Part shown: positions 52,825-61,567 of the stretch, in pieces | How the letters are laid out: each line of letters starts with the position of its first letter | How positions within the stretch are numbered: the first letter of the stretch is position 1 | Assembly (NCBI RefSeq): GCF_014873145.1 | Contig: NZ_JADBEK010000001.1 | Coordinates: 2,542,001 to 2,606,000 of the forward strand | From: Nonomuraea angiospora | Lineage (GTDB): Bacteria; Actinomycetota; Actinomycetes; Streptosporangiales; Streptosporangiaceae | Length of the DNA stretch: 64,000 nt | Reading direction: 5' to 3' | The notes under the pieces: model-generated | The model's input: the letters and a program-made list of their open reading frames with translations, nothing else | Database searches by the model: none | What the model was told of the DNA's origin: nothing | Made by a program: the position numbers and the translations under genes

Positions 52825-52989
52825 GCCGTGCGGGTGGCACGGCGGGCGGGTCCGCGGCGTGTCTGGTGCCGAAACTCGCTACGCCCGCGCCTCCACCGTC
52901 CGCCGGTCCCAGTGGACAGGGCGGGGGTAGAGGTAACCACGCTCAGTGGGTGCCTGGTCCAGGCGCCACTGACGCTGGCGGCCGTTCGC

Positions 52990-53140
52990 TGCACTGGTGC
53001 TACACCCACACCGGACTGATCCGCATCGCCCGGCACGGCATCCGCGTCAACGCGGTCGCGCCCCGTCGTGCGCACCCCGATCTACGAGGTGTTCATCCCC
53101 AAGGCGGACGTCGACGGCGGTGTCATGGCCGGACGCAACT
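52990..53140 (+). pseudogene. Relic of a short-chain dehydrogenase (SDR)
   Basis: One frame reads GLIRIARHGIRVNAVAP and, after a +1 shift at about 53070, the next reads VRTPIYEVFIPKADVDGGVM. HGIRVNAVAPG...RTP is the highly conserved C-terminal block of classical SDRs. The Rossmann part and active site are absent. It is a short fragment between asnB and the ribosomal protein operon. Confidence 0.65.
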
Positions 53141-53157
53141 GGCCGCCACGACGCGTC

Positions 53158-53222
53158 GGCCACCGGGCATCCTGCCGTGCCACCGCGCCCGGCCTTGCAC
53201 GCACGGCAGGAGCCCGGTGGCC
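53158..53222 (-). terminator. Strong hairpin ending the zinc-free ribosomal protein operon
   Basis: Left arm 53158-53180 (GGCCACCGGGC, a bulged A, then TCCTGCCGTGC) pairs with right arm 53201-53222 (GCACGGCAGGA, GCCCGGTGGCC), giving about 22 bp with a single bulge and a 20-nt loop. It lies 9 bp past the stop of rpmF on the minus strand. Confidence 0.8.
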
Positions 53223-53230
53223 GGGTCAGC

Positions 53231-53398
53231 TCAATCGACGGCGATCAAACCCCGCTGGTAGGCGCGGACGAGGCGCCGGGGCACGAGCAGGTGCCGCCCG
53301 TTCACGTTGATCGGGACAAGGTCGGGCGCGGTCGCCTTCCATTGGCTGCGGCGGTGCCGGGTGTTGCTGCGGGAGGTCCTGCGCTTGGGCACGGCCAC
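53231..53398 (-). CDS. rpmF: Ribosomal protein bL32, zinc-free paralogue
   Basis: A 55-residue protein from GTG 53398: [20 protein letters not shown], then [20 protein letters not shown] and a basic end [11 protein letters not shown]. The start is classic bL32, but the four zinc-binding Cys of the normal form are absent, so this is the C-minus copy made in zinc shortage. The stop is followed by a strong hairpin. It is the last gene of a five-gene unit and starts 2 bp after the rpsN stop. Confidence 0.9.
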   Translation of the reverse strand: MAVPKRRTSRSNTRHRRSQWKATAPDLVPINVNGRHLLVPRRLVRAYQRGLIAVD

Positions 53399-53400
53399 GG

Positions 53401-53700
53401 CTACCAGCTCGCCTTCGTGATACCCGGCAGCTCACCGCGGTGGGCCATCTCCCGGAAACGCACCCGGGACAGGCCGAACTTGGTGAGGTGCCCGCGAGGA
53501 CGGCCGTCGACGGCGTCGCGGTTGCGGACGCGGGTGGCGCTGGCGTCGCGTGGCTGGCGGGCCAGTGCCCGTACCGCTTCCGCCTGCTCCTGCGGTGTGC
53601 CGGTGCGGATGATCTCCTTCAGTTCGGCCCGCCGCGCGGCGTGCCGCTGGACCACGGCCTTGCGCCGCTCGTTCGCGGCGATCTTGCTCTTCTTGGCCAT
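53401..53700 (-). CDS. rpsN: Ribosomal protein bS14 (uS14), zinc-free form
   Basis: A 99-residue S14 of the long zinc-free type. It begins [20 protein letters not shown] and ends [20 protein letters not shown] then [20 protein letters not shown]. The short S14 has a CxxC...CxxC zinc site; none is present here. It replaces the zinc-binding S14 on ribosomes when Zur derepresses. ATGA overlap with the bL28 gene upstream shows coupling. Confidence 0.93.
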   Translation of the reverse strand: MAKKSKIAANERRKAVVQRHAARRAELKEIIRTGTPQEQAEAVRALARQPRDASATRVRNRDAVDGRPRGHLTKFGLSRVRFREMAHRGELPGITKASW

Positions 53701-53936
53701 CAGACCTTCTCTCCTCTTGCACGGATCTGGGCGACGGCCCTGTCGATGCCGATCCTGTCGATGGTCTTGATCGCGCGGGCGCTGAGCGTCAACCGGACGT
53801 GGCGGCCCTCACTCTCGAGCCAGTAACGGCGCCGCTGGATGTTGGGGTCCCAGCGCCGCCGGGTGCGCCGGTGGGAGTGCGAGATGTTGTTACCGAAGGC
53901 CGGCTTGACCCCGGTGAGCTGGCAGTGCGCGGACAT
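53700..53936 (-). CDS. rpmB: Ribosomal protein bL28, zinc-free form
   Basis: A 78-residue L28: [40 protein letters not shown], then [20 protein letters not shown]. The canonical L28 zinc site needs CxxC near the N-terminus and a second Cys pair; only one Cys remains (Cys4/5). The start ATG overlaps the bL31 stop and the stop overlaps the rpsN start. Confidence 0.93.
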   Translation of the reverse strand: MSAHCQLTGVKPAFGNNISHSHRRTRRRWDPNIQRRRYWLESEGRHVRLTLSARAIKTIDRIGIDRAVAQIRARGEKV

Positions 53937-54181
53937 CAGGCCCTCCCGTAACGCTGGTTGAACCGCTCGACGCGACCGGCGGTGTCCAGGACGCGGCTGC
54001 GCCCGGTGTAGAAGGGATGACTGGCCGACGACACGTCGACGTCCACCACGGGGTAGGTGTTGCCGTCGGTCCACTCGATCGTCTTGTCGCTCGTGATCGT
54101 GGAGCGCGTGAGGAACGCGAAGTCCGCGCCGGGATCGCGGAAGACGACAGGGCGGTAGCCGGGGTGGATGCCCTTCTTCAT
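53936..54181 (-). CDS. rpmE2: Ribosomal protein bL31 type B
   Basis: An 81-residue L31 of type B, which lacks the zinc-binding Cys of type [41 protein letters not shown], and [20 protein letters not shown]. It is well known as a Zur-controlled replacement that lets cells shed the zinc-bearing L31. Overlaps with bL33 and bL28 genes place it inside the same transcript. Confidence 0.95.
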   Translation of the reverse strand: MKKGIHPGYRPVVFRDPGADFAFLTRSTITSDKTIEWTDGNTYPVVDVDVSSASHPFYTGRSRVLDTAGRVERFNQRYGRA

Positions 54182-54342
54182 CGTTCCTCCCTGAAGGGCA
54201 CGTGCCGGCGGATGGTGGGGTCGTACTTGCGAAGGGCGAGCCTGTCGGGGGTGTTCCGGCGGTTCTTCCTGGTCACGTACGTGTAGCCGGTGCCCGCCGT
54301 CGACCTGAGCTTGATCACGGGACGCACCTCATTTCTAGCCAA
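54178..54342 (-). CDS. rpmG: Ribosomal protein bL33, zinc-free form
   Basis: A 54-residue L33: [40 protein letters not shown], ending [10 protein letters not shown]. It has no Cys, unlike the zinc form. The start is an unusual TTG at 54342, supported by homology to the L33 N-terminus (normally MAxNEVRP) and by AAAGGA upstream. It is the first gene of the minus-strand unit, whose promoter region contains the Zur-like box at 54379. Confidence 0.93.
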   Translation of the reverse strand: MARNEVRPVIKLRSTAGTGYTYVTRKNRRNTPDRLALRKYDPTIRRHVPFREER

Positions 54343-54378
54343 AACGGTTCCTTTCCACTTGCTGCAGTGTGCCATGAT

Positions 54379-54397
54379 AACGAAAACGGTTTTCGTT
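54379..54397. promoter_or_regulatory. Zur-like box between the ribosomal operon and the COG0523 operon
   Basis: AACGAAAAC-G-GTTTTCGTT is a perfect 9+1+9 palindrome in the 73-bp divergent gap. It matches the general actinobacterial Zur-box form (GAAAA-N-TTTTC core), and the genes on both sides are classical zinc-starvation genes. One bound Zur dimer pair could repress both directions. Confidence 0.85.
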
Positions 54398-54415
54398 TCA
54401 GCAACTGGAGGCTCC

Positions 54416-55558
54416 GTGCCCACCCCGGTCGTCCTCGTCGCGGGCCTGCACGCCGCGGCTCGCACCGCCACCGTCGAACAACTCCTCGCCGAACATCCCG
54501 GCTCCCTCGCCGTCCACCACGATCTGCGTCAGGTCACCCACGGGCGCGTCCGCCGCGGCATTCGGGACAGGACGGGCGTGCTCGACACGGCCGAGGTCCA
54601 TCTCGCGCACGGCTGCGTCACCTGCACCGTGCGCGAGGACCTGTTGCCCCAGCTCGTTGCGCTGGCGCCCGGCGCGACCCTGCTGATCGTGGACCTGTGG
54701 GACTCGGTGGAGCCCCGCTCGGTGGCCGAAGCGATCGACTGCGACGAGGCCCGGGAGACCGTGCGGCTCGCCGCCGTACTCACCGCACTGGACGCCGCGG
54801 CCCTGCCCGATGACATCACCCGCGGCGAACGCCTCAGCGAGGTCGGCAGACCCGCGGCCGCCGGTGACCAGCGTTACCTGGCCGAGGTGCTGGCCCGGCA
54901 GCTCGAATACCCGACCGCCCTGGTGCTGCACGGCGGCGACGCGGACGACCGGGAGCTGTCCCGTACGGTGCTCGCCCACCTCGCCCCCCTCACTCCGGTC
55001 CACACCGTCGCGGCCCTGCCACCGGTCACCGGCACCCACGTGTGCGCCGGCGAGCTGGCAGAACGCGTCGACCCCGCCACCTCCCAGCTGCCCGCCGACA
55101 CTCAGACCGACGAGATCGTCACCACCGTCTGGCGCAGCCGCCGCCCGCTGCACCCGGCCCGCCTGTTCGAGGCCGTCGACGAGCTGGTGACCGAGTCGGT
55201 ACGCTCGCGCGGCCGCTTCTGGCTCGCCAACCACCCAGGCGAGCTGCTGGCCTGGGACGCCGTGGCCGGCATCGTCTCCGTCGAGGCCGCGGGCCCCTGG
55301 CTGGCCGCGCTGCCCGAGGCCGCCTGGGACCTGGTCTCCCCGGCCCGCCGCCTGGCCGCCGACCTCGACTGGCATCCCGAGCGCGGCGACCGCGTCCAGC
55401 ACCTGGTCTTCACCGGGCCTGACCTCGACCCCGGTCGCTTCCGGGCCCTGCTCGATTCCTGCCTCCTCACACAGGAGGAGGAACAAGAGGGCCCGGATGC
55501 CTGGGTCCGCTACGACGACCCGTTCGCCCCCATCCTCGCCATCAAGGAGAACGCATGA
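54416..55558 (+). CDS. COG0523/CobW-type protein lacking the P-loop Lys
   Basis: A 380-residue relative of zinc-metallochaperone GTPases (ZagA/ZigA class). The start GTG 54416 follows CTGGAGG. The N-terminal strand [20 protein letters not shown] sits where the P-loop GxxGxGK[ST] should be but has no Lys, so GTP binding is doubtful. The metal motif normally GCxCC is [12 protein letters not shown]. The C-terminal CobW_C domain is intact ([57 protein letters not shown]). It lies just after a Zur-like box and is coupled (ATGA) to rpsR. Role: zinc allocation by a non-GTPase mode is inference. Confidence 0.88.
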   Translation: MPTPVVLVAGLHAAARTATVEQLLAEHPGSLAVHHDLRQVTHGRVRRGIRDRTGVLDTAEVHLAHGCVTCTVREDLLPQLVALAPGATLLIVDLWDSVEPRSVAEAIDCDEARETVRLAAVLTALDAAALPDDITRGERLSEVGRPAAAGDQRYLAEVLARQLEYPTALVLHGGDADDRELSRTVLAHLAPLTPVHTVAALPPVTGTHVCAGELAERVDPATSQLPADTQTDEIVTTVWRSRRPLHPARLFEAVDELVTESVRSRGRFWLANHPGELLAWDAVAGIVSVEAAGPWLAALPEAAWDLVSPARRLAADLDWHPERGDRVQHLVFTGPDLDPGRFRALLDSCLLTQEEEQEGPDAWVRYDDPFAPILAIKENA

Positions 55559-55782
55559 AGACTCGCCGCACCCCGCGCAAGAAGCCCAACCCGCTTCTGC
55601 ACGTCGACCGCATCGACTACAAGGACACCGCGCTGCTGCGCAAGTTCGTCTCCGACCGGGGCAAGATCCGCAGCCGCCGGGTCACCGGCGTCACCGTGCA
55701 GCAGCAGCGCCTGATCGCCAGGGCCATCAAGAACGCCCGCGAGATGGCCCTGCTCCCCTACTCCTCACGCCCCAGCGCATGA
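55555..55782 (+). CDS. rpsR: Ribosomal protein bS18, zinc-independent copy
   Basis: A 75-residue S18: [60 protein letters not shown]. No Cys is present; zinc-binding S18 forms carry CxxC-like motifs near the N-terminus, so this is the starvation copy. ATGA overlap with the COG0523 gene and with the following decayed copy shows it is in the Zur operon. Confidence 0.95.
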   Translation: MKTRRTPRKKPNPLLHVDRIDYKDTALLRKFVSDRGKIRSRRVTGVTVQQQRLIARAIKNAREMALLPYSSRPSA

Positions 55783-56552
55783 ACAAACCCGTTTCCGTCG
55801 CGCTGGTCGGGGGCCTGTACGGCAGTGCCCGGGCCGTCGCGGTCGATCGGCTGCCGCACCGCCATCCGGGAGCCGTCGCGATCCACCACGCCATCGCCGC
55901 GGGCCGAGTCGAGCGCGTGGTCCGCGACACCTCCGGCGTCTTGGACCACGCCGAGGTGCCGGCAAACCCCCATGGCCGCGTCACCCAAGATCTTCTCTCC
56001 CAGCTCGTCCGGCAGGCCGCGGTGGCCGGCGATCAACGCCACCCCCCAAGGTGCTTGCCCGCCAGATCGAGTACGCCACCAGCCTGTCCCTGCACGGCGG
56101 CGACGCTGAGGACACCGACCTGTCGGCCGCCGTGCTCGGCCATCTGGCACCGCACACGCCGATCGTCACCGTCCCCGACGTCACCGGTCCCATGCTGGAC
56201 GTCCACGAACTCGCCCAACGCGTCGCCCCCGCCACCGCCCAGCTCCCGGCCAACAGGCAGACCGGCGAGGTCACCACGGTCGTCTGGCACCGTCTGCGCC
56301 CGCTCCACCCCGGCCGCCTGGGATCTGATCTCGCCGATCCGCCGGGCCGTCGCCGCCCTGGACTGGAACCCGATCATCGGCGACCGCGTCCAGCACCTGG
56401 TCTTCACCGGGCCCGGCATCGACCGCGACCGCATCTGCGGCCTGCTCGACTCCTGCCTCATCGGCCAGGGCGACAGCCTGCCGGGTGCCGTCGCGTGGGC
56501 CCGTTACGACGATCCGTTCACCCCCGTACTGAATCTGAAGGAGCGCGCGTGA
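55779..56552 (+). pseudogene. Decayed second COG0523-like copy
   Basis: ATG 55779 overlaps the rpsR stop. The frame starts SVALVGGLYGSARAVAVDRL and reads RHPGAVAIHHAIAAGRVERV, VTQDLLSQLVRQA, like the protein at 54416. Near 56045 homology moves to another frame (LARQIEYATSLSLHGGDAED, TGPMLDVHELAQRVAPATAQ, WHRLRPLHPGRL), then near 56320 returns to the first ([40 protein letters not shown]). The CxC metal motif region and most of the CobW_C domain are deleted. It is a paralogue dying by two deletions or shifts. It too has no P-loop Lys. Confidence 0.8.
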
Positions 56553-57316
56553 AGCCTCACCACGTACAGCAACAGCGGCAACTCGCCACCGAGATGGACC
56601 AGTACGAACGCTCCGCCGAGTTCGTGGACGTGATGCTCGCCCCGGTCTGGACGGCACTGGACCCGGTGCTGGCCGAGGCGCTGCGCGGAGCCTCCGGACC
56701 GGTCGTGGACGTCGGGGCCGGCGGCGGACACGGCACCCAGGTGATCGCACGGGCCATGCCCCAGACGGAGATCTTCGCCGTGGAGCCGTCGCCAGGCCTG
56801 CGCGCGGTCCTGCTCGCCAGGGTCAACGAGGACCCGGACCTGCGCGACCGCGTGACCGTGCTGCCCAGCGACCTGCTCCGCGCCGCGCTCCCGCCCCGTC
56901 TGGGCACGCTGGTCGCGATGAACGTCATCGGCCACTTCGACCCCACCGAGCGCCGCACGATCTGGCAACTGCTGGCCGAACGCCTGCTGCCCGGTGGTCG
57001 GGCCGTGCTCAACCTCCAGCCCCCGGCCGAACCCATCGCCGTGCCGCACACCCGCTTCTCCGAGCTGCGCATCGGGCGGCGCCGGTACGAGGGCTGGGGC
57101 CGCGCTGAACCCGCCGGGCCCGAGCAGGTCACCTGGCACATGACCTACCGCGTCTTCCAGGACGAGGAACCGGCCGAGGAAGTGGAGGTCGAGTACGCCT
57201 GGTGGGTCCTCGGCCATGACGGGCTCAAGGCTGAACTGGCCGAACACGGCCTGCACGTCCGCCCCACCGGCCCAGCCGACCTCGGGCTGCGGCGCATCAG
57301 CAGATCGCCCGAGTGA
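56549..57316 (+). CDS. Class I SAM-dependent methyltransferase
   Basis: A 255-residue methyltransferase. Motif I is VVDVGAGGGHGTQVIARAM, followed by the acidic loop EIFAVEPSPGLRAVLLARV; LVAMNVIGHFDPTERRTIWQ and LLPGGRAVLNLQPP are motifs II-III. The GTG start at 56549 overlaps the decayed COG0523 gene's stop (GTGA). It belongs to the putative Zur operon. Such genes appear with metallophore or zinc-loss genes in some actinobacteria, but the substrate is not known. Confidence 0.85.
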   Translation: MKPHHVQQQRQLATEMDQYERSAEFVDVMLAPVWTALDPVLAEALRGASGPVVDVGAGGGHGTQVIARAMPQTEIFAVEPSPGLRAVLLARVNEDPDLRDRVTVLPSDLLRAALPPRLGTLVAMNVIGHFDPTERRTIWQLLAERLLPGGRAVLNLQPPAEPIAVPHTRFSELRIGRRRYEGWGRAEPAGPEQVTWHMTYRVFQDEEPAEEVEVEYAWWVLGHDGLKAELAEHGLHVRPTGPADLGLRRISRSPE

Positions 57317-57356
57317 GAAGTCGCGCGGGGGCAACGCCAACGGCGATGGAGGAGAC

Positions 57357-57527
57357 ATGGCCGATATGGCGCGGTGGGGACCGGTGCCGGCGGCGGCTGG
57401 CATCCGGGTGACCAACCAGCGGCTGCTCGTGCTCGATGTCCTGGCGGCCCATCGGCTGTGCGGCCCCGCCAGGCACCACCATCTCGTCTGCCGCGTCTGC
57501 GGGATGGTGGCGGAACGGCAGGTCTAA
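57357..57527 (+). pseudogene. Fur/Zur-family regulator with a large internal deletion
   Basis: ATG 57357 has a perfect GGAGGAG. The 56-residue frame reads MARWGPVPAAAGIRVTNQRL, LVLDVLAAHRL, then jumps to GPARHHHLVCRVCGMVAERQ. The first piece is the N-terminal helix of a Fur-type winged helix (RxTxQRLxVLxxL), and the second is the HHHLxCxxCG block that starts the dimerisation domain. About 50 residues in between, including the recognition helix, are missing, in frame. It retains one CxxC. Probably dead as a DNA-binding protein, yet translated. Confidence 0.7.
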
Positions 57528-57596
57528 CGCTGCGAGATCAACCCTTACTCTGCTGCCGCGTATCAGTATGAGCTCGCGCCGGAGCCAAGGAGAGCG

Positions 57597-58332
57597 ATGA
57601 CGCAGCCGAGCACGGCAGATCTGCCAGGCCAGGAGAGCCACGCCCCTACGAAGAACTCCGCTGGGATCCAGCTGCCATGGGCGTTCATCGCTCTGGTGGC
57701 CTTGCTGGCGGTGGGCCGGTTCGTGCTGGCGCCGCACCTGACGGCTCCGGCGTTGCAGACGTGGGCGACGGTGTTCGTGGCGGTGTGCGTGCAGGCGCTG
57801 CCGTTCCTGGTGTTCGGGGTGGCCCTGTCGGCGGCCATCACCGCGTTCGTGCCCGCGTCGTTCTGGACCAGGGCGCTGCCACGTCCCGTCTATGCGGCGG
57901 TGCCCGTCGCCGGGGTGGCCGGGGCGGTGCTGCCCGGCTGCGAGTGCGCGTCCGTGCCGGTGGCCTTCCTCAACAACCCTTCGATGGTGGTCGCGCGGTT
58001 CGCCGCCTCGCTGGCGGTGGCCGTGCTGGCCGGGTGGATCTGGGCGCGGTTCGGGCGGGGCGAGTGGCTGCCGGCGCCTCGCCGCACGGCTGGCCCTGCT
58101 CGCGGTGCTGCTGTCGATCTGCTCGGAGGCGGACGCGTTCGTGGCGGCCTCACTCACGGCGTTCTCCCCGACGGCCAAGCTGGCGTTCCTGGTGGTCGGG
58201 CCCATGGTGGACCTGAAGCTCATCGCGCTCCAGGCGGGCACCTTCGGACGGGCCTTCACCTGGCGTTTCGTGCCGCTCACGCTTGCCCTGGCGATCGGCG
58301 TCAGCTTCGTCGCGGGATGGGCGCTGCTGTGA
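57597..58332 (+). pseudogene. Broken COG0701/DUF318 permease
   Basis: ATG 57597 starts a YraQ-type permease: PWAFIALVALLAVGRFVLAP, VFVAVCVQALPFLVFGVALS, and the family motif LPGCECASVP. After that motif about 35 residues expected (RRL...AAPAINPVV) are absent, in frame, and the chain resumes VAFLNNPSMVVARFAASLAV. Near 58080 homology leaves the frame and continues in the next (LALLAVLLSICSEADAFVAA, FLVVGPMVDLKLIALQAGTF, and a last helix to 58332). Thus at least one deletion and one frameshift have hit it. The product should have acted with the TIGR03943 protein downstream. Confidence 0.75.
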
Positions 58333-59021
58333 GCCGCCAGACGCAGGGGGCGCTCCTGATGATCCTCGGCGCCGTGCTGCTGACCATCTCCGCGTTCTCC
58401 ACGACGTACGTCAACTACGTCAAGCCCGGCTTCCGGCCGCTGCTCGTGGGGGCCGGTGCGGTGCTGGTGGGTCTGGGCCTGCTTTCTGTCGTTCAGGGCT
58501 GGCTGGGCAGGCCCGGCGCCCACGGCCACGGTCCGCGGGTGGCGTGGTTGCTGGCCGCGCCCGTGTTCGCGATCGTGATGATCGCACCTCCCGCACTCGG
58601 CTCGTACGCTGCCCAGCAGGCCCCACCCCCAGCTCCGCCGGCCCTCGTGGACGCGCAGCCCGTCAGACCGCTCAAGAGCGACCGGGTGAACGTACTGAGC
58701 CTGGCCGAATTCGCCGACCGGGCCTGGTACGAGCCGATCAGATCGCTCGCCGGCAAGACCGTCCGCCTGACCGGGTTCGTCTTGCCGTCTCCTACCAAGG
58801 CCGAGTGGTACATCGCTCGCATGCGGATCAGCTGCTGCGCCGCCGACGCCCTGACCATGAAGGTCATCATCAGAGGAGCCCCCGCTCCGGCCACGGACAC
58901 GTGGGTACGAGTCACCGGCACCTGGATCCCCCGAGAGGGCCGGCCATCGGACACGTACGTACCGGCGATGACCGCCTCCGACGTCCACCCGATATCCCCA
59001 CCCGTGGAGCCGTACGAATAG
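58329..59021 (+). CDS. TIGR03943 family permease subunit/exported protein
   Basis: A 230-residue membrane-anchored protein, the usual partner of COG0701 permeases. Two N-terminal helices (GALLMILGAVLLTISAFSTT; LLVGAGAVLVGLGLLSVVQG) and a third (VAWLLAAPVFAIVMIAPPAL) precede an extracytoplasmic domain with VNVLSLAEFADRAWYEPIRS, LTGFVLPSPTKAEWYIARMR and the cysteine pair ISCCAADALT. The GTG start overlaps the permease stop (GTGA). It is intact although its partner is broken. Family members occur with COG0523 proteins in zinc regulons. Confidence 0.85.
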   Translation: MSRQTQGALLMILGAVLLTISAFSTTYVNYVKPGFRPLLVGAGAVLVGLGLLSVVQGWLGRPGAHGHGPRVAWLLAAPVFAIVMIAPPALGSYAAQQAPPPAPPALVDAQPVRPLKSDRVNVLSLAEFADRAWYEPIRSLAGKTVRLTGFVLPSPTKAEWYIARMRISCCAADALTMKVIIRGAPAPATDTWVRVTGTWIPREGRPSDTYVPAMTASDVHPISPPVEPYE

Positions 59022-59044
59022 CGCCCCTCGATCTGCCATCACAG

Positions 59045-59063
59045 AATGAATACGGTTATCGTT
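59045..59063. promoter_or_regulatory. Zur-like box upstream of the ABC importer
   Basis: AATGAATACGGTTATCGTT aligns over 19 positions with the box at 54379 (16 identical) and shares its dyad centre. It lies 37 bp before the substrate-binding protein gene. Confidence 0.7.
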
Positions 59064-59099
59064 TACACCTGAATACGGGCCTCTGGATCGGAGATCGGG

Positions 59100-60641
59100 A
59101 TGCGAAAACGAGCCGCGATCATGCTGGCGACGCTCTTGGGAATGCTCCTCGCGGGGTGCGGCGGCCAGGAACCGCCAGGCGGGAACGACCGGCAGCTGAC
59201 CCTTGCCGCCCCGCGCGACCTCGTCGCCGGTCCCGCGGATCCGTACTACACGCACCAGACGTTACGGGTGTGGGAGCCCCTGGTGACCGTGGACGACAAG
59301 CTGCGGCCCGTTCCCGCGCTGGCCACCGGCTGGGACAGCGCGGACCGGGGGCGGCGCTGGACGTTCACGCTGCGCGACGGCGTACGGTTCAGCGACGGGA
59401 CACCGCTGACCGCCGAGTCGGTGGTCGCCAACATCAAGCGGTTCCTACGGATCGCGCCACGCCAGTCGGCGTTCTTCAGCCTGGACGCCGGTATGGAGGC
59501 GGCCTACGGCAAGCTCGGCGAGGTCCGGGCCGAGGGCGGCAAGGTGACGTTCGTCCTGGACCGGCCGCTGGCCGACCTGCCGAGCAGGCTGGCGGGTTTC
59601 TACAGCATGATCCAGTCGCCCAAGGCGTTCACGCCCTCGGGCGACTTCGCCGGCAAGCCGGTGGGGACGGGGCCGTACACGCTGGTGAACTGGGTCAAGG
59701 GCCAGCGGGCCGAGCTTGCCGTCAACCCGCACTACTACGGCACCGCCCCCGCCTACAGGAAGATCGTGGTCAGGGTGATCCCGGACGCCAACGCGCGGGT
59801 CGCGGCGCTGCGTGCCGGGGAGGTGGACGGGCTGATCGACAAGGGCGCGCTGCTGCCCGGGCAGGTCGCGGCGGTCGCCGGCGGCTTCCGGGTCGTCCGC
59901 AGCCCCTCGGTGCTGACGCACTACCTGACCTTCAACGCCTCGCGGAAGCCGTTCTCCGATCCCCGCCTGCGCGAGGCGGCCGACCTGGCGATCGATCGGC
60001 AGGCCATCGCCGGCAAACTCCTCGCCGGCACCGCCCGCGCGGGCGCCGGGTTCCTGTCACCGGTCTTCGGCGACCTCGCCGAGCCAGGATCGACCGTGAG
60101 GTACGACCCCGGCAAGGCACGTGAGCTGGTCACCACCGCAGGTGCGCCGACCGCGCCCGTCTCCATCCTCATCTCCTCGGCCGAGACCGGACAGTTCCCC
60201 TACACCGACATCGCCGAGGTGCTGCGCGCGGCCTTGGAACAGGCGGGACTACCCGCGAAGGTGACCGTGGCCGAGGCCACCAAGTCCGTGATGGAGGCCG
60301 GAGACTACGACCTCTTCCTCAGCGCCTACAGCGTGCCCAACGGCGACGCCGACTACCTGTTCCGCCGGTTCCTGCGCTCCGACGCCTCCTGGAACGTCGA
60401 GCGCAAGCTCGGCTACCGCAACCCCGACTTCGACGACCTGATCGACCAGGCCACCGAGCAGACCGACCCGGCCCGGCGGCGTGACCTCTACCACCGGGTC
60501 CAGCGGCTGCTCGCCACCGACCGCCCGATGATCCCGCTCGCGTACCAGGACAATCCCATCGTGACGACGAGCAAAGTCGGCGGGGTGGCCCAGAGCGTGG
60601 CGTACGTGGTCGACCTCGGCAAGCTGGCCCCCCTGAGGTGA
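59100..60641 (+). CDS. ABC transporter substrate-binding lipoprotein (nickel/peptide type)
   Basis: A 513-residue family 5 solute-binding protein. The signal ends in a lipobox LGMLLAGCGG. The mature part has the domain start LTLAAPRDLVAGPADPYYTH, WEPLVTVDDKLRPVPALATG, DGVRFSDGTPLTAESVVANI, PVGTGPYTLVNW and a C-terminal LGYRNPDFDDLIDQATEQTD. Such proteins bind peptides, Ni or metallophores. The Zur-like box 37 bp upstream and the zinc-starvation neighbours favour a zinc-metallophore cargo. Its stop overlaps the permease gene. Confidence 0.92.
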   Translation: MRKRAAIMLATLLGMLLAGCGGQEPPGGNDRQLTLAAPRDLVAGPADPYYTHQTLRVWEPLVTVDDKLRPVPALATGWDSADRGRRWTFTLRDGVRFSDGTPLTAESVVANIKRFLRIAPRQSAFFSLDAGMEAAYGKLGEVRAEGGKVTFVLDRPLADLPSRLAGFYSMIQSPKAFTPSGDFAGKPVGTGPYTLVNWVKGQRAELAVNPHYYGTAPAYRKIVVRVIPDANARVAALRAGEVDGLIDKGALLPGQVAAVAGGFRVVRSPSVLTHYLTFNASRKPFSDPRLREAADLAIDRQAIAGKLLAGTARAGAGFLSPVFGDLAEPGSTVRYDPGKARELVTTAGAPTAPVSILISSAETGQFPYTDIAEVLRAALEQAGLPAKVTVAEATKSVMEAGDYDLFLSAYSVPNGDADYLFRRFLRSDASWNVERKLGYRNPDFDDLIDQATEQTDPARRRDLYHRVQRLLATDRPMIPLAYQDNPIVTTSKVGGVAQSVAYVVDLGKLAPLR

Positions 60642-61567
60642 CGGCCACCGTCCTGCGGCGCGCCGCCGAGCTCCTGCTCGTGCTGCTGGGCCTGTCGGTG
60701 CTGGTCTTCCTGCTCACCTCGCTCGCGCCGGGCGATCCGGCCGAGGAGATCCTGCGGCGCGGCGGCATCCAGCCGACCGCGCGCAGCGTGGCGGCGCTGC
60801 GCGCCGAACTCGGTCTCGACCAGCCGCTGTTCACCCAATATCTGCGGTGGCTGCTCGCCCTGCTGCGTGGCGACTTCGGACATTCCTACACCGACCGCTC
60901 CCCCGTCGCCGCCGAGATCTTCTCGCGAGTTCCGGCGACACTGCGGCTGGCGGGAGCGGCGGCGGTGGTCGCGGTCGCACTCGCCGTGCTCGCCTCCGTC
61001 AGGGCCGCCTTCAGGCCGGGGGCGCTCGACAGCCGCGCCATCGCGCTCCTGACGGTGGCGATCGCCGGCGTCCCGCCCTACATCGTGGGGATCCTGCTGA
61101 TCAGCGTCGTCGCGGTCGGCCTGCGCGCGCTGCCCACGGGCGGCGCGGACAGCCCCGGCGCCGTAGTGCTCCCCGCCCTCACCCTCGGCCTGGCGGGCGC
61201 CGCGACGCTGCTGCGGCTGCTCCGGGCCGACCTGGCCCAGGCCTTACGGCTGCCGTTCGTCAAACTCGCCGCCGCCAAGGGGCTGCGCCCCCGGCGCGCG
61301 ATCATGGTGCACGCTCTCCGCGTGGCAGCGCCGAACGCCATCACGGCAGCCAGCACGGTGCTCGCGGAGCTGCTGGCCGGCGCGGTGGTGGTGGAGACGC
61401 TGTTCTCGTGGCCGGGCGTGGGGCAGCTCGCGGTGTCGGCGATCAGGCAGCGGGACCTGCCCGTCGTGCAGGCGTACGTGCTGGTCACCGCAGTCACGAC
61501 CGTACTGGTCCTGGCCCTGGTCGAGCTCTGCCTGGCGGCCGCCGACCCGCGGGTGCGCCGCCGATGA
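60638..61567 (+). CDS. ABC transporter permease (DppB/NikB type)
   Basis: A 309-residue inner-membrane permease starting at GTG 60638 in a GTGA overlap. The first helix is AAELLLVLLGLSVLVFLLTS, followed by the typical periplasmic LAPGDPAEEILRRGG and LDQPLFTQYLRWLLALLRGDFG. The EAA coupling loop is seen as AAAKGLRPRRAIMVHALRVA and the conserved VVETLFSWPGVGQLAVSAI closes the helix bundle. It pairs with the next gene product. Confidence 0.92.
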   Translation: MTATVLRRAAELLLVLLGLSVLVFLLTSLAPGDPAEEILRRGGIQPTARSVAALRAELGLDQPLFTQYLRWLLALLRGDFGHSYTDRSPVAAEIFSRVPATLRLAGAAAVVAVALAVLASVRAAFRPGALDSRAIALLTVAIAGVPPYIVGILLISVVAVGLRALPTGGADSPGAVVLPALTLGLAGAATLLRLLRADLAQALRLPFVKLAAAKGLRPRRAIMVHALRVAAPNAITAASTVLAELLAGAVVVETLFSWPGVGQLAVSAIRQRDLPVVQAYVLVTAVTTVLVLALVELCLAAADPRVRRR

